Shown here piece by piece: positions 48,147 to 57,268 of a stretch of DNA of 64,000 nucleotides (the first letter of the stretch is position 1; each line of letters begins with the position of its first letter). A model generated the notes under the pieces. The model saw only the letters and a program-made list of their open reading frames with translations, did not search any database and was not told the DNA's origin. The position numbers were made by a program, and so were the translations under genes. The stretch comes from Streptomyces sp. CB00455 (GTDB lineage: Bacteria; Actinomycetota; Actinomycetes; Streptomycetales; Streptomycetaceae), in contig NZ_LIVQ01000009.1 in assembly GCF_001905445.1 (NCBI RefSeq), positions 105,512 to 169,511 of the forward strand, read 5' to 3'.

Positions 48147-48779
48147 TCAGCGGGCCCGGTTCAGGGACTGCAGGGCCGCCCGCAGGAGTTGCGGTACGGG
48201 CGCGGAGCCGCCGGCGGCGATGGCGGCTTCGGCCTGCGGGGTCACCGCGGAGACGGCCTCCTCCGCCTCCCGGGACGCGTAGCCGAGCCCGATCAGGGCC
48301 GCCGCGAGCTGCTCGGTCCAGGGGGCCGGCCCCGCGGCCGCCGCGCGCTGCGCGCCGACCAGCCCGCTCGTCCCGAGGGGGGCGCCCAGCTTGTCCTTGA
48401 GCTCCAGCAGCAGTTTCTGGGCGCCCTTCTTGCCGATGCCCGGGACCGCCGTCAGGGATTTCTCGTCCCCCGTGGACACGGCCAGCCGCAGGGCGTCCGG
48501 GCTGTGCACACCGAGCATCGCCTGCGCCAGCCGCGGCCCGACCCCGCTCGCGGTCTGCAGCAGTTCGAAGACCTGGCGCTCGTCGTCGTCGGCGAAGCCG
48601 TACAGCGTGAGCGAGTCCTCCCGTACGACGAGGGAGGTGGCCAGCCGGGCCTGCTCGCCCGTGCGCAGGCCGGCGATGGTGGCCGGCGTGCACTGCACGG
48701 CCATGCCCACGCCTGCGACCTCGATCACGGCCTGGGTGGGGGCGAGCGCGGCGACTGGGCCGCTGACGAAGGCGATCAT
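48147..48779 (-). CDS. ruvA: Holliday junction DNA helicase subunit RuvA
   Basis: RuvA binds four-way junctions and loads RuvB. The 210-residue protein has the N-terminal OB fold (IAFVSGPVAAL), two HhH motifs (TASGVGPRLAQ and VPGIGKKGAQKL), and a C-terminal RuvB-contact domain with an Ala-rich linker. The ATG at 48779 overlaps the ruvC stop as ATGA. Confidence 0.96.
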   Translation of the reverse strand: MIAFVSGPVAALAPTQAVIEVAGVGMAVQCTPATIAGLRTGEQARLATSLVVREDSLTLYGFADDDERQVFELLQTASGVGPRLAQAMLGVHSPDALRLAVSTGDEKSLTAVPGIGKKGAQKLLLELKDKLGAPLGTSGLVGAQRAAAAGPAPWTEQLAAALIGLGYASREAEEAVSAVTPQAEAAIAAGGSAPVPQLLRAALQSLNRAR

Positions 48780-49306
48780 CGGGTACGGCCTTTCGAGGCG
48801 TGCAGGGCGACCGCCTGCTGGAGGCGGTTGTGGGCGGGGGCCCGCCAGATGTGGCAGATGGCCAGGGCGAGGGCGTCGGCGGCATCGGCGGGCTTCGGCG
48901 GCGCGTCCAGCCGGAGCAGGCGGGTCACCATGGCCCCGACCTGCGCCTTGTCGGCCCGGCCGCTGCCGGTGACGGCGGCCTTGACCTCGCTGGGCGTGTG
49001 CAGGGCGACCGGTATGCCGCGCCGGGCGGCGCACAGCATGGCGACGGCGCTCGCCTGTGCGGTGCCCATCACGGTGCTGACGTTGTGCTGGCTGAACACC
49101 CGCTCGACGGCGACGACTTCGGGCCGGTGCAGGTCGAGCCATTCCTCGATGCCCTGCTCGATCGCGACGAGCCGGTGACCGAGCTCGGCATCTGCGGGTG
49201 TCCGTACGACGCCCACGCCGAGCATGGCCAGGGGGCGTCCTGCGACACCCTCGACGACCCCCACACCGCACCGGGTCAGTCCCGGGTCCACGCCGAGAAC
49301 TCGCAC
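48776..49306 (-). CDS. ruvC: Holliday junction resolvase RuvC
   Basis: RuvC cuts Holliday junctions symmetrically. The 176-residue protein has the acidic residues in VLGVDPGLTRCG, VAVERVFSQHN, and near the end DAADALALAICH. The start is GTG at 49306. It is the first of ruvC-ruvA-ruvB and lies after yebC and its hairpin. Confidence 0.96.
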   Translation of the reverse strand: MRVLGVDPGLTRCGVGVVEGVAGRPLAMLGVGVVRTPADAELGHRLVAIEQGIEEWLDLHRPEVVAVERVFSQHNVSTVMGTAQASAVAMLCAARRGIPVALHTPSEVKAAVTGSGRADKAQVGAMVTRLLRLDAPPKPADAADALALAICHIWRAPAHNRLQQAVALHASKGRTR

Positions 49307-49395
49307 CGCCCGCCCCCCCCTGTTCCCCGGTCCGCTCTTCGATCGCCTGTTCAGGGTGCAGGCTATCCGGCGCCACTGACATCGCGCACAAGGCG

Positions 49396-49434
49396 ACGGC
49401 GGGCCGCCGGGGTGTGTCCCCGTCGGCCCGCCGT
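49396..49434 (-). terminator. Terminator hairpin after yebC
   Basis: An 11-bp stem (49396-49406 with 49424-49434), a mismatch, a further 5-bp stem (49408-49412 with 49418-49422) and loop TGTGT form one hairpin. It lies 26 bases after the yebC stop on the minus strand. Confidence 0.75.
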
Positions 49435-49459
49435 TCGAAGGGTGAGCTGTCGGCGCGGG

Positions 49460-50212
49460 TTACGCGTCGACCTTCTCCATGACCTCGTCGCTGACGTCGA
49501 AGTTGGCGAAGACGTTCTGGACGTCGTCGCTGTCCTCCAGCGCGTCGATCAGCTTGAAGATCTTGCGCGCGCCCTCCTCGTCCAGCTCGACCTGCATGGT
49601 CGGCAGGAAGTTGGAGTCCGCCGAGTCGTAGTCGATGCCCGCCTCCTGGAGCGCGGTGCGGACCGCGACCATGTCGGTGGCCTCGCTGATGATCTCGAAG
49701 CTGTCACCGAGGTCGTTGACCTCTTCGGCACCGGCCTCCAGCACCGTCTCCAGGACGTCGTCCTCGGAGAGTTCGCCCTTGGGCAGGAGCACGACACCCT
49801 TGCGGTTGAACAGGTACGAGACGGAGCCCGGGTCGGCCATCGAGCCGCCGTTGCGGGTCATGGCGACGCGGACGTCCGAGGCGGCACGGTTGCGGTTGTC
49901 GGTGAGGCACTCGATGAGCACCGCGACACCGTTGGGACCGTAGCCCTCGTACATGATCGTCTCGTAGTCGGCGCCGCCGGCCTCGAGGCCACCGCCGCGC
50001 TTGACCGCGGAGTCGATGTTCTTGTTCGGGACCGAACTCTTCTTGGCCTTCTGCACGGCGTCGAAGAGCGTGGGGTTGCCGTCGATGTCGGCGCCGCCCA
50101 TACGGGCCGCGACCTCGATGTTCTTGATCAGCTTCGCGAAGAGCTTGCCGCGCTTGGCATCGATCACGGCCTTCTTGTGCTTCGTCGTAGCCCATTTAGA
50201 GTGGCCGGACAT
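49460..50212 (-). CDS. yebC: YebC/PmpR family protein
   Basis: Members are described as transcriptional regulators and, more recently, as ribosome-associated factors for proline-rich translation. The 250-residue protein has the family start SGHSKWATTKHKKA and the KNIDSAVKRGGG, YEGYGPNGVAVLIE and NRAASDVR segments. The ATG is at 50212. It sits between pdxT and ruvC, as in many actinobacteria. Confidence 0.94.
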   Translation of the reverse strand: MSGHSKWATTKHKKAVIDAKRGKLFAKLIKNIEVAARMGGADIDGNPTLFDAVQKAKKSSVPNKNIDSAVKRGGGLEAGGADYETIMYEGYGPNGVAVLIECLTDNRNRAASDVRVAMTRNGGSMADPGSVSYLFNRKGVVLLPKGELSEDDVLETVLEAGAEEVNDLGDSFEIISEATDMVAVRTALQEAGIDYDSADSNFLPTMQVELDEEGARKIFKLIDALEDSDDVQNVFANFDVSDEVMEKVDA

Positions 50213-50269
50213 CCGCCTGTCTCCTTCGCGTCACCAACAGTGTTCGTCCCCGATCCTACCGGGACCAGC

Positions 50270-50860
50270 TCACAGCCCGGCGCGCACCATGTCGACGAAG
50301 TACGCGTGGACCCGGTCGTCGCCGGTCAGCTCCGGGTGGAAGGAGGTGGCGAGGACGTTGCCCTGCCGCACGGCGACGGTGTGGCCGTCGTACGAAGCGA
50401 GCACCTCGGCCGCGGCGCCGACGGACTCGACCCAGGGGGCGCGGATGAAGACACCCTCCACCGGGCCGCCCGCTATGCCCGCGAAGTCGACCTTCGCCTC
50501 GAAGGACTCGTTCTGGCGGCCGAAGGCGTTGCGACGGACGATCATGTCGATGCCGCCCAGCGTCTCCTGGTCCTCGCGGCCGTCGAGGAGCTTGTCCGCG
50601 AGCATGATCATGCCGGCGCAGGTGCCGTAGACGGGCATGCCCGAGGCGACCCGCTCGCGCAGCGGCTCCAGCATGCCGAACAGCACGGCCAGCTTCGACA
50701 TCGTGGTCGACTCGCCGCCGGGAATCACGAGGGCGTCGACCTCGGCGAGCTCCTCGGGACGCCGGACCGGCCTGGCCACGGCGTCCGCCGCGGCCAGGGC
50801 GATCAGGTGCTCCCGTACGTCGCCCTGGAGGGCCAGGACACCAATCACGGGGGTGGTCAT
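50270..50860 (-). CDS. pdxT: Pyridoxal 5'-phosphate synthase, glutaminase subunit
   Basis: PdxT releases ammonia from glutamine for PdxS. The 196-residue protein has the class I amidotransferase nucleophile in GTCAGMI, VIPGGESTT, and the His-x-Glu in SFHPEL. The ATG at 50860 is 8 bp after the pdxS stop, so both are made together. Confidence 0.96.
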   Translation of the reverse strand: MTTPVIGVLALQGDVREHLIALAAADAVARPVRRPEELAEVDALVIPGGESTTMSKLAVLFGMLEPLRERVASGMPVYGTCAGMIMLADKLLDGREDQETLGGIDMIVRRNAFGRQNESFEAKVDFAGIAGGPVEGVFIRAPWVESVGAAAEVLASYDGHTVAVRQGNVLATSFHPELTGDDRVHAYFVDMVRAGL

Positions 50861-50868
50861 GACAGTGA

Positions 50869-51786
50869 CTACCAGCCGCGGTTGGCGTAGCGCTCGGCCT
50901 CGGGCAGGGTGTCGCAGTTGATGCCGACCATGGCCTCGCCCAGGTTGCGGGAGGCGTCCGCGATGATCTTCGGGTCGTCGTAGAAGGTGGTGGCCTTCAC
51001 GATGGCGGCGGCGCGCTTGGCCGGGTCGCCGGACTTGAAGATGCCGGAGCCGACGAAGACGCCCTCGGCGCCGAGCTGGCGCATCAGGGCGGCGTCGGCC
51101 GGGGTGGCGACGCCACCGGCGGAGAACAGGACGACGGGGAGCTTGCCGAGTTCGGCGACCTCCTTGACGAGCTCGTACGGCGCGCGCAGCTCCTTGGCGG
51201 CGGCGAACAGCTCGTTGTTGTCGTAGCCGCGCAGGCGGGCGATCTCGTTCTTGATCTGGCGCAGGTGACGGACGGCCTCGACCACGTTGCCCGTGCCGGC
51301 CTCGCCCTTGGAGCGGATCATGGCCGCGCCCTCGGCGATGCGGCGCAGGGCCTCGCCGAGGTTGGTGGCGCCACAGACGAAGGGGGTGGTGAACGCCCAC
51401 TTGTCGGAGTGGTTGACCTCGTCGGCCGGGGTCAGGACCTCGGACTCGTCGATGTAGTCGACGCCGAGGGACTGCAGGACCTGGGCCTCGACGAAGTGGC
51501 CGATGCGGGACTTGGCCATGACCGGGATGGAGACGGCCTCGATGATCTCTTCGATCATGTTGGGGTCGGACATGCGCGCGACGCCGCCGTCCTTGCGGAT
51601 GTCGGCGGGGACCCGCTCCAGGGCCATGACGGCCACGGCGCCGGCGTCCTCGGCGATCTTCGCCTGCTCGGCGTTGACCACGTCCATGATCACGCCGCCC
51701 TTGAGCTGCTCGGCCATGCCGCGCTTGACGCGCGAGGTGCCGAGGGCCGACTCGGAGGACTGGGGGGAGGGGGGAAGCGTGCTCAC
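50869..51786 (-). CDS. pdxS: Pyridoxal 5'-phosphate synthase, lyase subunit
   Basis: PdxS condenses ribose 5-phosphate, glyceraldehyde 3-phosphate and ammonia into PLP. The 305-residue protein has the Lys near GGVIMDVVNAEQA, the KSRIGHFVEAQ segment, and the phosphate loop PVVLFSAGGVATPADAA. The start is GTG at 51786 with a GAGG-like site upstream. It is the usual partner of pdxT. Confidence 0.97.
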   Translation of the reverse strand: MSTLPPSPQSSESALGTSRVKRGMAEQLKGGVIMDVVNAEQAKIAEDAGAVAVMALERVPADIRKDGGVARMSDPNMIEEIIEAVSIPVMAKSRIGHFVEAQVLQSLGVDYIDESEVLTPADEVNHSDKWAFTTPFVCGATNLGEALRRIAEGAAMIRSKGEAGTGNVVEAVRHLRQIKNEIARLRGYDNNELFAAAKELRAPYELVKEVAELGKLPVVLFSAGGVATPADAALMRQLGAEGVFVGSGIFKSGDPAKRAAAIVKATTFYDDPKIIADASRNLGEAMVGINCDTLPEAERYANRGW

Positions 51787-51920
51787 GGATTGACCTCACT
51801 CGAAAGGAAGACGGGTACTGCATCCCCGAGGAAACCCCACCGACCAGTCCACGACAAGGGCCAATGTGGAGCCGGTGGCCTCTTCATTTGTCCTCGGCGG
51901 CCCTGGCCACGCCTTCCTGA

Positions 51921-52463
51921 TCAGGCGGGCCGGTCAGCGAGATCGGCCGGCGGCTCGTCGTCCATCTCGAAGGCCAGCGGGAAGGGCGCGTGCCCGGCCA
52001 GCCGGAACCACCGGACCTTGCGGTGCCTGCGCAGGGCCCGCGCGGCGCGTACGGAGTCGTTGTGGAAGCGGCGCGCCATCGGCACCCGGCGCACGGCCGC
52101 GGCCAGCTCCTCGGTGGCCTCGGACCCACCCGGAGCGGCCTTCAGCACCTCGACCTGGTCGGCATCGGCGAAGACCGCCCGCAGGGCCTGGCTGAGCTCG
52201 CTCTCGGCGACCTCGCGGTGCTCCTCCTCGGCCTGCCGGGCGGCGTGCGCGGCCTCGTACAGCACGAGGGAGGAGGCGGGGTCGAGCACCCCGGAGGTGG
52301 CCACCTCCAGCACCACGGAGGCCCGCCGCACGAGCTGCGCGTCGAGCGCGGCCCGCGCGGCGTCCATCCGCGAATGCAGCCGGTCAAGCCGTCCGGCGGT
52401 CCAGCTGAGGTAGACCCCGACGACACCGAGAGCCAGGGCGATCCAGACAAGGGTTTCGATCAC
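51921..52463 (-). CDS. LemA-like membrane protein
   Basis: The function is unknown. The 180-residue protein has one N-terminal helix (TLVWIALALGVVGVYLSW), then a long helical region beginning RLDRLHSRMDAARAALDAQLVRR, which resembles LemA. The C-terminus is rich in Arg and Asp. The start is GTG at 52463. It lies between pdxS and the STAND/APH cassette. No function can be inferred from the neighbours. Confidence 0.75.
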   Translation of the reverse strand: MIETLVWIALALGVVGVYLSWTAGRLDRLHSRMDAARAALDAQLVRRASVVLEVATSGVLDPASSLVLYEAAHAARQAEEEHREVAESELSQALRAVFADADQVEVLKAAPGGSEATEELAAAVRRVPMARRFHNDSVRAARALRRHRKVRWFRLAGHAPFPLAFEMDDEPPADLADRPA

Positions 52464-52601
52464 GGGCGGCGACTCTACCTCCGTCCGCGCTCAGCGCCCC
52501 GCTCGGCCTTGAGCGTGCCGGCCCGACGAGGGGGCACGACCAGCCGGAGACGGGGTGCACGGCACGCAGCGCGAAGCTCCCGGAATGCCTCCGCACAGGG
52601 G

Positions 52602-53603
52602 TCAGCCCGCCCAGCGCTCCGCCGCCGCCTCGATCTCCCGGAGCCCGGGCGGGCGGGCCGTCCCCGGTTCCCAGTGCGGCCGGGCCGCGGTGATCTTGTC
52701 GGCGAGTTCCCCCGCCAGGCTCCGGCGCACCTCCGGTTCCGGCGAGGCGGCGATGCGCCGCCCCCACCGGACCGCGTCGACGACGGCCGACTTCACGGCC
52801 TCGTAGGCGAGGTAGTAATCGAGATCGGCCTGCCAGCCCGACCTGCACGCCTCCGGCGCCGCCCGTTGCCACCCCTCCATGACGCCACTGCGCTCGGCCG
52901 GGGTGTACGACATCTTGTGGAGGTGGTCGGCGAGGTCGTACACGGGGTCGCCCCACAGCGCGAGCTCCCAGTCGAGGAACGCGATGCGGCCTGCGTCGCC
53001 CAGGATCATGTTCTTGCGGTGGATGTCGGCGTGCAGCAGCCTGAAGGGTCGGCGGGACAGGTTGCCCGCCCGGTGGTGGAGTACGGCACACGGATCGCCG
53101 GGAATGCCGAGCGCCTCGTACAGCCGCGCGCTCCGTCCGCCGCCGCGCTGCCGGATCTCCCGCACGAGGCCGAGCAGGAGCTCGGCAAAGCCGGCGGTGT
53201 CCCCGTCCCGCGGCCAGTGTGCGGGGAGGGAGGGCAGGGCCGCGGCCGGCACCCGCAGGAGGTCACCGAAGAGCCCCTCGACGGCCGGCAGCACCGCCGG
53301 GGGCAGCGGCCCGCCCTCCGGTACGAGTTCCTCGACCGTTGGGCCCGAGACGAACTCGTGGATCTGGAAGTCGGGTCCGGTCCCCGCGTGGAGCAGCCGT
53401 GGAGCCGAGGCCACGTAGGGGTTGACCGCTTCCAGCAGCTCGGCTTCAGGCCACAGGGTGAGATCCATGTTTTCGGAGGCGGCCGCGCGGATCCGCACGA
53501 GGACGGGGCTTCCGTCGCCCTGCACCCGGACGTTGCGGTTGTAGTGGCCGGCGAGGGTGGTTCCCTGCGCGCGGGCCTGTTCGTAGAGGGCGAGAGCGTC
53601 CAC
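52602..53603 (-). CDS. APH-fold kinase, second of a tandem pair
   Basis: The substrate is unknown. The 333-residue protein has the aminoglycoside-phosphotransferase/choline-kinase fold. His191-Asp193-Asn198 lie in LLHADIHRKNM (catalytic loop) and Asp211 in FLDWELALWGD (metal site). The N-lobe begins with GHYNRNV. It is a clear paralogue of the gene just upstream, with shared motifs at the same positions. The GTG at 53603 is 2 bases after that gene's stop. Drug resistance is possible but not supported by the context. Confidence 0.85.
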   Translation of the reverse strand: MDALALYEQARAQGTTLAGHYNRNVRVQGDGSPVLVRIRAAASENMDLTLWPEAELLEAVNPYVASAPRLLHAGTGPDFQIHEFVSGPTVEELVPEGGPLPPAVLPAVEGLFGDLLRVPAAALPSLPAHWPRDGDTAGFAELLLGLVREIRQRGGGRSARLYEALGIPGDPCAVLHHRAGNLSRRPFRLLHADIHRKNMILGDAGRIAFLDWELALWGDPVYDLADHLHKMSYTPAERSGVMEGWQRAAPEACRSGWQADLDYYLAYEAVKSAVVDAVRWGRRIAASPEPEVRRSLAGELADKITAARPHWEPGTARPPGLREIEAAAERWAG

Positions 53604-53605
53604 GG

Positions 53606-54598
53606 TTATCCCTTCCACCAGGGGGCGAGGGTCGCAGCGACCCTTTCGGGGGTGAGGTCGGGAGGTGAGCCCCACACCGTGCGGGCGGCGTTCACCTTCC
53701 CGGCCAGTCGCGCGATGAGGAACTCGCGCTGCGGGCGCGCGGCCGTCGCGAGCTGCTTCGAGTAGCGCACCGTGTCCACGACCGCCGACTTGATCCGCTC
53801 GTGCGCCGCGTACAGGTCGAGGTCCTCGGGCGTACCGGCGGTGTACCGCGCGGGCAGCTGCTCACGCCAGCGGCGCAGCACCTCGTCCCGCTGCACCTCT
53901 GGGTAGTCCATCTTGTGGAAGTGGATCGCGATGTCGTACGCGGGATCGCCCCACAGCGCGAGCTCCCAGTCCAGGAACCAGGTGGTGCCCCCGGCCACGA
54001 TCATGTTCTTGCGGTGGAGGTCGGCATGGAGCACGGCGAACGGCCGCGACGTCAGCGTGTCCCACAGCGGCTCGACCACCGCGAGGGGGTCTGCCGGAAT
54101 GCCGAGCCGCGCGAAGGTCTCGCCGTACTCGTCCGCGTACGTCGTGTGGACTTCGCGGGTCAGGGTGGCCAGCAGGCGCCCGAAACCGGCGCTGTCGCCG
54201 GAGGCCGGCCAGCGCGCGGGGAGCCGGGGAACCTTCTCCGGCGGGATCCGCACCAGCTGGTCCATGAGGGTGACGACATCGGACAGGACAGTGCCGGGAG
54301 CCGCGCTCCCGCGGGGCGAGAAGGTGTCCAATACCCGGCCTTCGATGAAGTGGTGGACCTGGAAGCGGGGTTCCTCGCACACGTGGCGCAGCTCGGGCAC
54401 GCGGGAGACATACGGGTGGATGCAGGACAGCACCTCCTCCTCGCGCCACAGGCGCAGGTCCATGACGTCGGCCGCTTCCAGGGGGATGCGTACGTTCACC
54501 TTGCCGTCCGCGGTCATCAGGCCCACGTTGCGGTTGTAGTACCCGGCGGCCGCGTCGCCCGCTTCGAGGGCTCGGCCGTACAGCTCGGACCAGGTCAC
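53606..54598 (-). CDS. APH-fold kinase, first of a tandem pair
   Basis: The substrate is unknown. The 330-residue protein has the APH catalytic loop (His191, Asp193, Asn198 in LHADLHRKNM) and metal Asp210 in FLDWELALWGD. An N-lobe with GYYNRNVGLM precedes them. All essential residues are present, so it is probably active. The GTG at 54598 overlaps the STAND NTPase stop by 4 bases (GTGA), implying coupled translation. It is paralogous to the next gene. Confidence 0.86.
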   Translation of the reverse strand: MTWSELYGRALEAGDAAAGYYNRNVGLMTADGKVNVRIPLEAADVMDLRLWREEEVLSCIHPYVSRVPELRHVCEEPRFQVHHFIEGRVLDTFSPRGSAAPGTVLSDVVTLMDQLVRIPPEKVPRLPARWPASGDSAGFGRLLATLTREVHTTYADEYGETFARLGIPADPLAVVEPLWDTLTSRPFAVLHADLHRKNMIVAGGTTWFLDWELALWGDPAYDIAIHFHKMDYPEVQRDEVLRRWREQLPARYTAGTPEDLDLYAAHERIKSAVVDTVRYSKQLATAARPQREFLIARLAGKVNAARTVWGSPPDLTPERVAATLAPWWKG

Positions 54599-57102
54599 GG
54601 GGCCACCTCGATGAACATCGACAGGACGTCTTCCGTACGCCGCTCCAGGGCTTCCGCGGCGCCCAGCGGCCGGACGGCCGGACGGGCACGGTCTGCCAGG
54701 GCGGTCAACGCAGGGTCGTCGAGTCCCACGAGCTCGGCCGCGCGGTGGATGGCCAGGATCAGCGAGGGATAGACCTGGCAGGTCTCGAACTCCCGTGCCG
54801 CGTGGAGCAGCAGCTGCCTTGTCGCCTCCCGTTCTCCGCGCTTGAGGAGGAGGAAGGCCCGGAACATATCGGCCCTCGCCCGTCCGGAGCGGTAGCCGGC
54901 CCTGTCGAGAGCGGCGTTGGCGTTGCGGAAGGACAGCTCCGCCCTTTCGAGCTGCCCCAGCCGGATCTGTGCGATGCCCATCGCGGTGTAGGCCTTGCCG
55001 ATCTCGTGCTGGGCCCCCAGGTCACGCTGGACCTCCAGGGCGGCACCCGCCTCGACGACCGCCGCCCCGGGGTCGGTGAACGCCCACAGTTCGGCGCGGT
55101 TGGTGCGGATGTTGGCCAGGCCGATGACGGCGTCCACGGCCCGGTAGTCCTCCTCGGCCTGCGCCAGCAGGTCGGCGGCGCGGCCGAAGTCCATCAGGAA
55201 CCGGTGGCCGAGGTGCATAAGTCGTTTGAGGTCGCCCTGGAGGGCCCGCTCCTGCGGCGAACAGATCGCGTGCACCTCCTCCGCCAGGGCGAAAGCCCCC
55301 TCGAAGTCGCCCTGCCACATCCTGATGTCCGCCACGCAGAGCCCCGCCGAGGTGCGTGCGCCGCCCTCATGGCCCTCCCAGACCTGTTCGAAGATCCGCG
55401 CCGCCAGGCTGCTCTCCCCCGCGATCCGCCGTGCGTTCGCCCCGGCCAGCGCCAGCCGGGCCGACACCACCGACCGGACCGGCACGTCGAGTACCGGCGT
55501 CAGGGCGATCGCCGCGGCGGCGTCGCCGAGCTCCAGTCTGGACTCGGCCTCCAGGCAGTCCGCCGCGTCCCGGACGGCGTGCAGGGCGGAGGCGTCGGCT
55601 GCTGCGTCCTCGGCTCCTGCGGCCAAATGGTCCCTGAGGTCCTTGACCATGCCGTCGACTGCCTGCCTGCTGCTCATGCCGATCGCCCGGTCGGCGTGTC
55701 CGAGGATCTGCTCGGGCGCGATGTCCTGCGCCTGAAGCCCGTGGTAGACGGCCTCCCGCCATGGCGAGGACCGGGCGACCCCTGCGCCGTGCGCTCCCGT
55801 CTCCATGCGCTCCGCGAGACCCTCCCAGTGTTCGCGCAGTACGGCGTGGACGTGGCGCTTCACCGCGGGTGAGAGGTGGCGCTGGAGGGCGGCGACCATC
55901 AGCTGGTGCAGCCGGTACCACCCGTCCTGGGCCAGCGGGTACGCGAAAGAGTAGGCGGTCAGGGACTCCCAGGTCAGGAGGTTCGCGGGCAGGTCGAAGT
56001 GCCGGCCGAGGACGCGGAGCACCTCCAGGTCGAAGGTCCGGGCGGCGCTGAGCAGTTCCAGGATCCGGATCTCGTCGGGGGCCACGTGCTGGAGGAACCG
56101 CTGGACGATCTCCTCCGACGTGGCGGGGTCCTCGCCGTGGGCCGGGTTCTGCAGATGGGTGTCCACGGCGAGGTGGAGGTAGAAGGGAACCCCGGCGCTG
56201 GCCTCGGCGATCGTCCGCTGCCGCGGGATCTCGGTGATCCCCGCCTGTGCGAGCAGATCGAGCCGCGCCGACATCGGGAGACCGCCGACCCAGGCTTTGC
56301 GGATCACCGCGTCCCAGTCCTTGTCGTACACCGACCAGCGCAGCGCCTCCCTGCTCGCGAGGACGGTGAGGCCGCCGTGCAGCTGGCCGATCAGGTCCCG
56401 TACCCAGGCGTCAGAAGCGTAGCTGCGTCCGCCCGGCAGCGGGGTGGGCACCAGGGCCTCATAGGCGTCCACGTACAGGACGTAGGGCTTCTCCTCGAAC
56501 GACTGCCGCATGTCCTCGGCGAAGAGGTAGACGACAGCGTGCCCGAGGTCGGCGTTCGAGAGGGAGTCGAGCTCCTGGAGAGTCGCATCCGCTTCGATGC
56601 GCTGGCGGCGCTGACGGTTGGCCACCGCCCGCCCGGTGAGCCGTACGAGTCCGGCGGCCGTACCGAAGACGGGCAGGCCCATGGCGTCGTCCAGGATCTT
56701 CGACAGGACCTCGCTCTCCTCGGCGAAGGGCGTGTTCTTGCGGTTCATCTGGAGCTGGGGGTGGACCCGCTGCCACAGGACCGCGTACGCGATGTCGAAA
56801 CGGTCGAATTTCACCCCCTGCGCGCCGAACTCGGTGCGCAGCACGGCGAGGGCGTCCTCCTGCTGGCGCAGCGTGGGCAATTGGAGATCGAGGCGTGCCG
56901 TGCGGTACCCCTCCGGAGTGCGGTTGCGCAGTTCCTGGAGCAGGCGCGACTTTCCGATCCCGCCGACGCCGACGACATTGAGCAAGCGGGGGCGTTCGCA
57001 GATCCCGCGCAGTTCCTCGTCGTAGGCGCTCAGCAGCCCCTCACGGTTGAAGAACTGCCGCTGTAACGCGGACACCCGTCGATAGCGCGGCCTGATGGAC
57101 AT
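54595..57102 (-). CDS. STAND-type NTPase with C-terminal TPR-like region
   Basis: It is a candidate sensor or switch protein. From the ATG at 57102 (GGGGGAG 6 bases upstream) it has 835 residues. Walker A GVGGIGKS is at 45-52, Walker B VLYVDAYE at about 208-215, and an Arg after TVLAS at 251. A GLPMSARLDLLAQAGI segment is followed by a probable winged helix (about 345-440) ending LHQLMVAALQ. Helical TPR-like repeats run from about 560 to 830. No enzymatic effector domain is fused. The adjacent APH kinases may be the output. The in-frame extension to 57192 was not used. Confidence 0.85.
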   Translation of the reverse strand: MSIRPRYRRVSALQRQFFNREGLLSAYDEELRGICERPRLLNVVGVGGIGKSRLLQELRNRTPEGYRTARLDLQLPTLRQQEDALAVLRTEFGAQGVKFDRFDIAYAVLWQRVHPQLQMNRKNTPFAEESEVLSKILDDAMGLPVFGTAAGLVRLTGRAVANRQRRQRIEADATLQELDSLSNADLGHAVVYLFAEDMRQSFEEKPYVLYVDAYEALVPTPLPGGRSYASDAWVRDLIGQLHGGLTVLASREALRWSVYDKDWDAVIRKAWVGGLPMSARLDLLAQAGITEIPRQRTIAEASAGVPFYLHLAVDTHLQNPAHGEDPATSEEIVQRFLQHVAPDEIRILELLSAARTFDLEVLRVLGRHFDLPANLLTWESLTAYSFAYPLAQDGWYRLHQLMVAALQRHLSPAVKRHVHAVLREHWEGLAERMETGAHGAGVARSSPWREAVYHGLQAQDIAPEQILGHADRAIGMSSRQAVDGMVKDLRDHLAAGAEDAAADASALHAVRDAADCLEAESRLELGDAAAAIALTPVLDVPVRSVVSARLALAGANARRIAGESSLAARIFEQVWEGHEGGARTSAGLCVADIRMWQGDFEGAFALAEEVHAICSPQERALQGDLKRLMHLGHRFLMDFGRAADLLAQAEEDYRAVDAVIGLANIRTNRAELWAFTDPGAAVVEAGAALEVQRDLGAQHEIGKAYTAMGIAQIRLGQLERAELSFRNANAALDRAGYRSGRARADMFRAFLLLKRGEREATRQLLLHAAREFETCQVYPSLILAIHRAAELVGLDDPALTALADRARPAVRPLGAAEALERRTEDVLSMFIEVAP

Positions 57103-57268
57103 GGCGACTCCCCCCGAAACACCAGCACGGTACGGAGGCGAGGTTACCCACACCACCCGGTCGGCTGCGCAGCCGACAGCAGAGCCGAACACCCTTGCCC
57201 CGTACAGCAGTTCGCCACCGGGCCGGGAACCCCCGACACCACGGCCGGCCCCCGCCCGGGTCCGGGGC

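Noticed and set aside
52602..54598. Aminoglycoside resistance genes
   Set aside because: The APH fold alone does not show drug specificity. Coupling to a STAND NTPase argues for another role.
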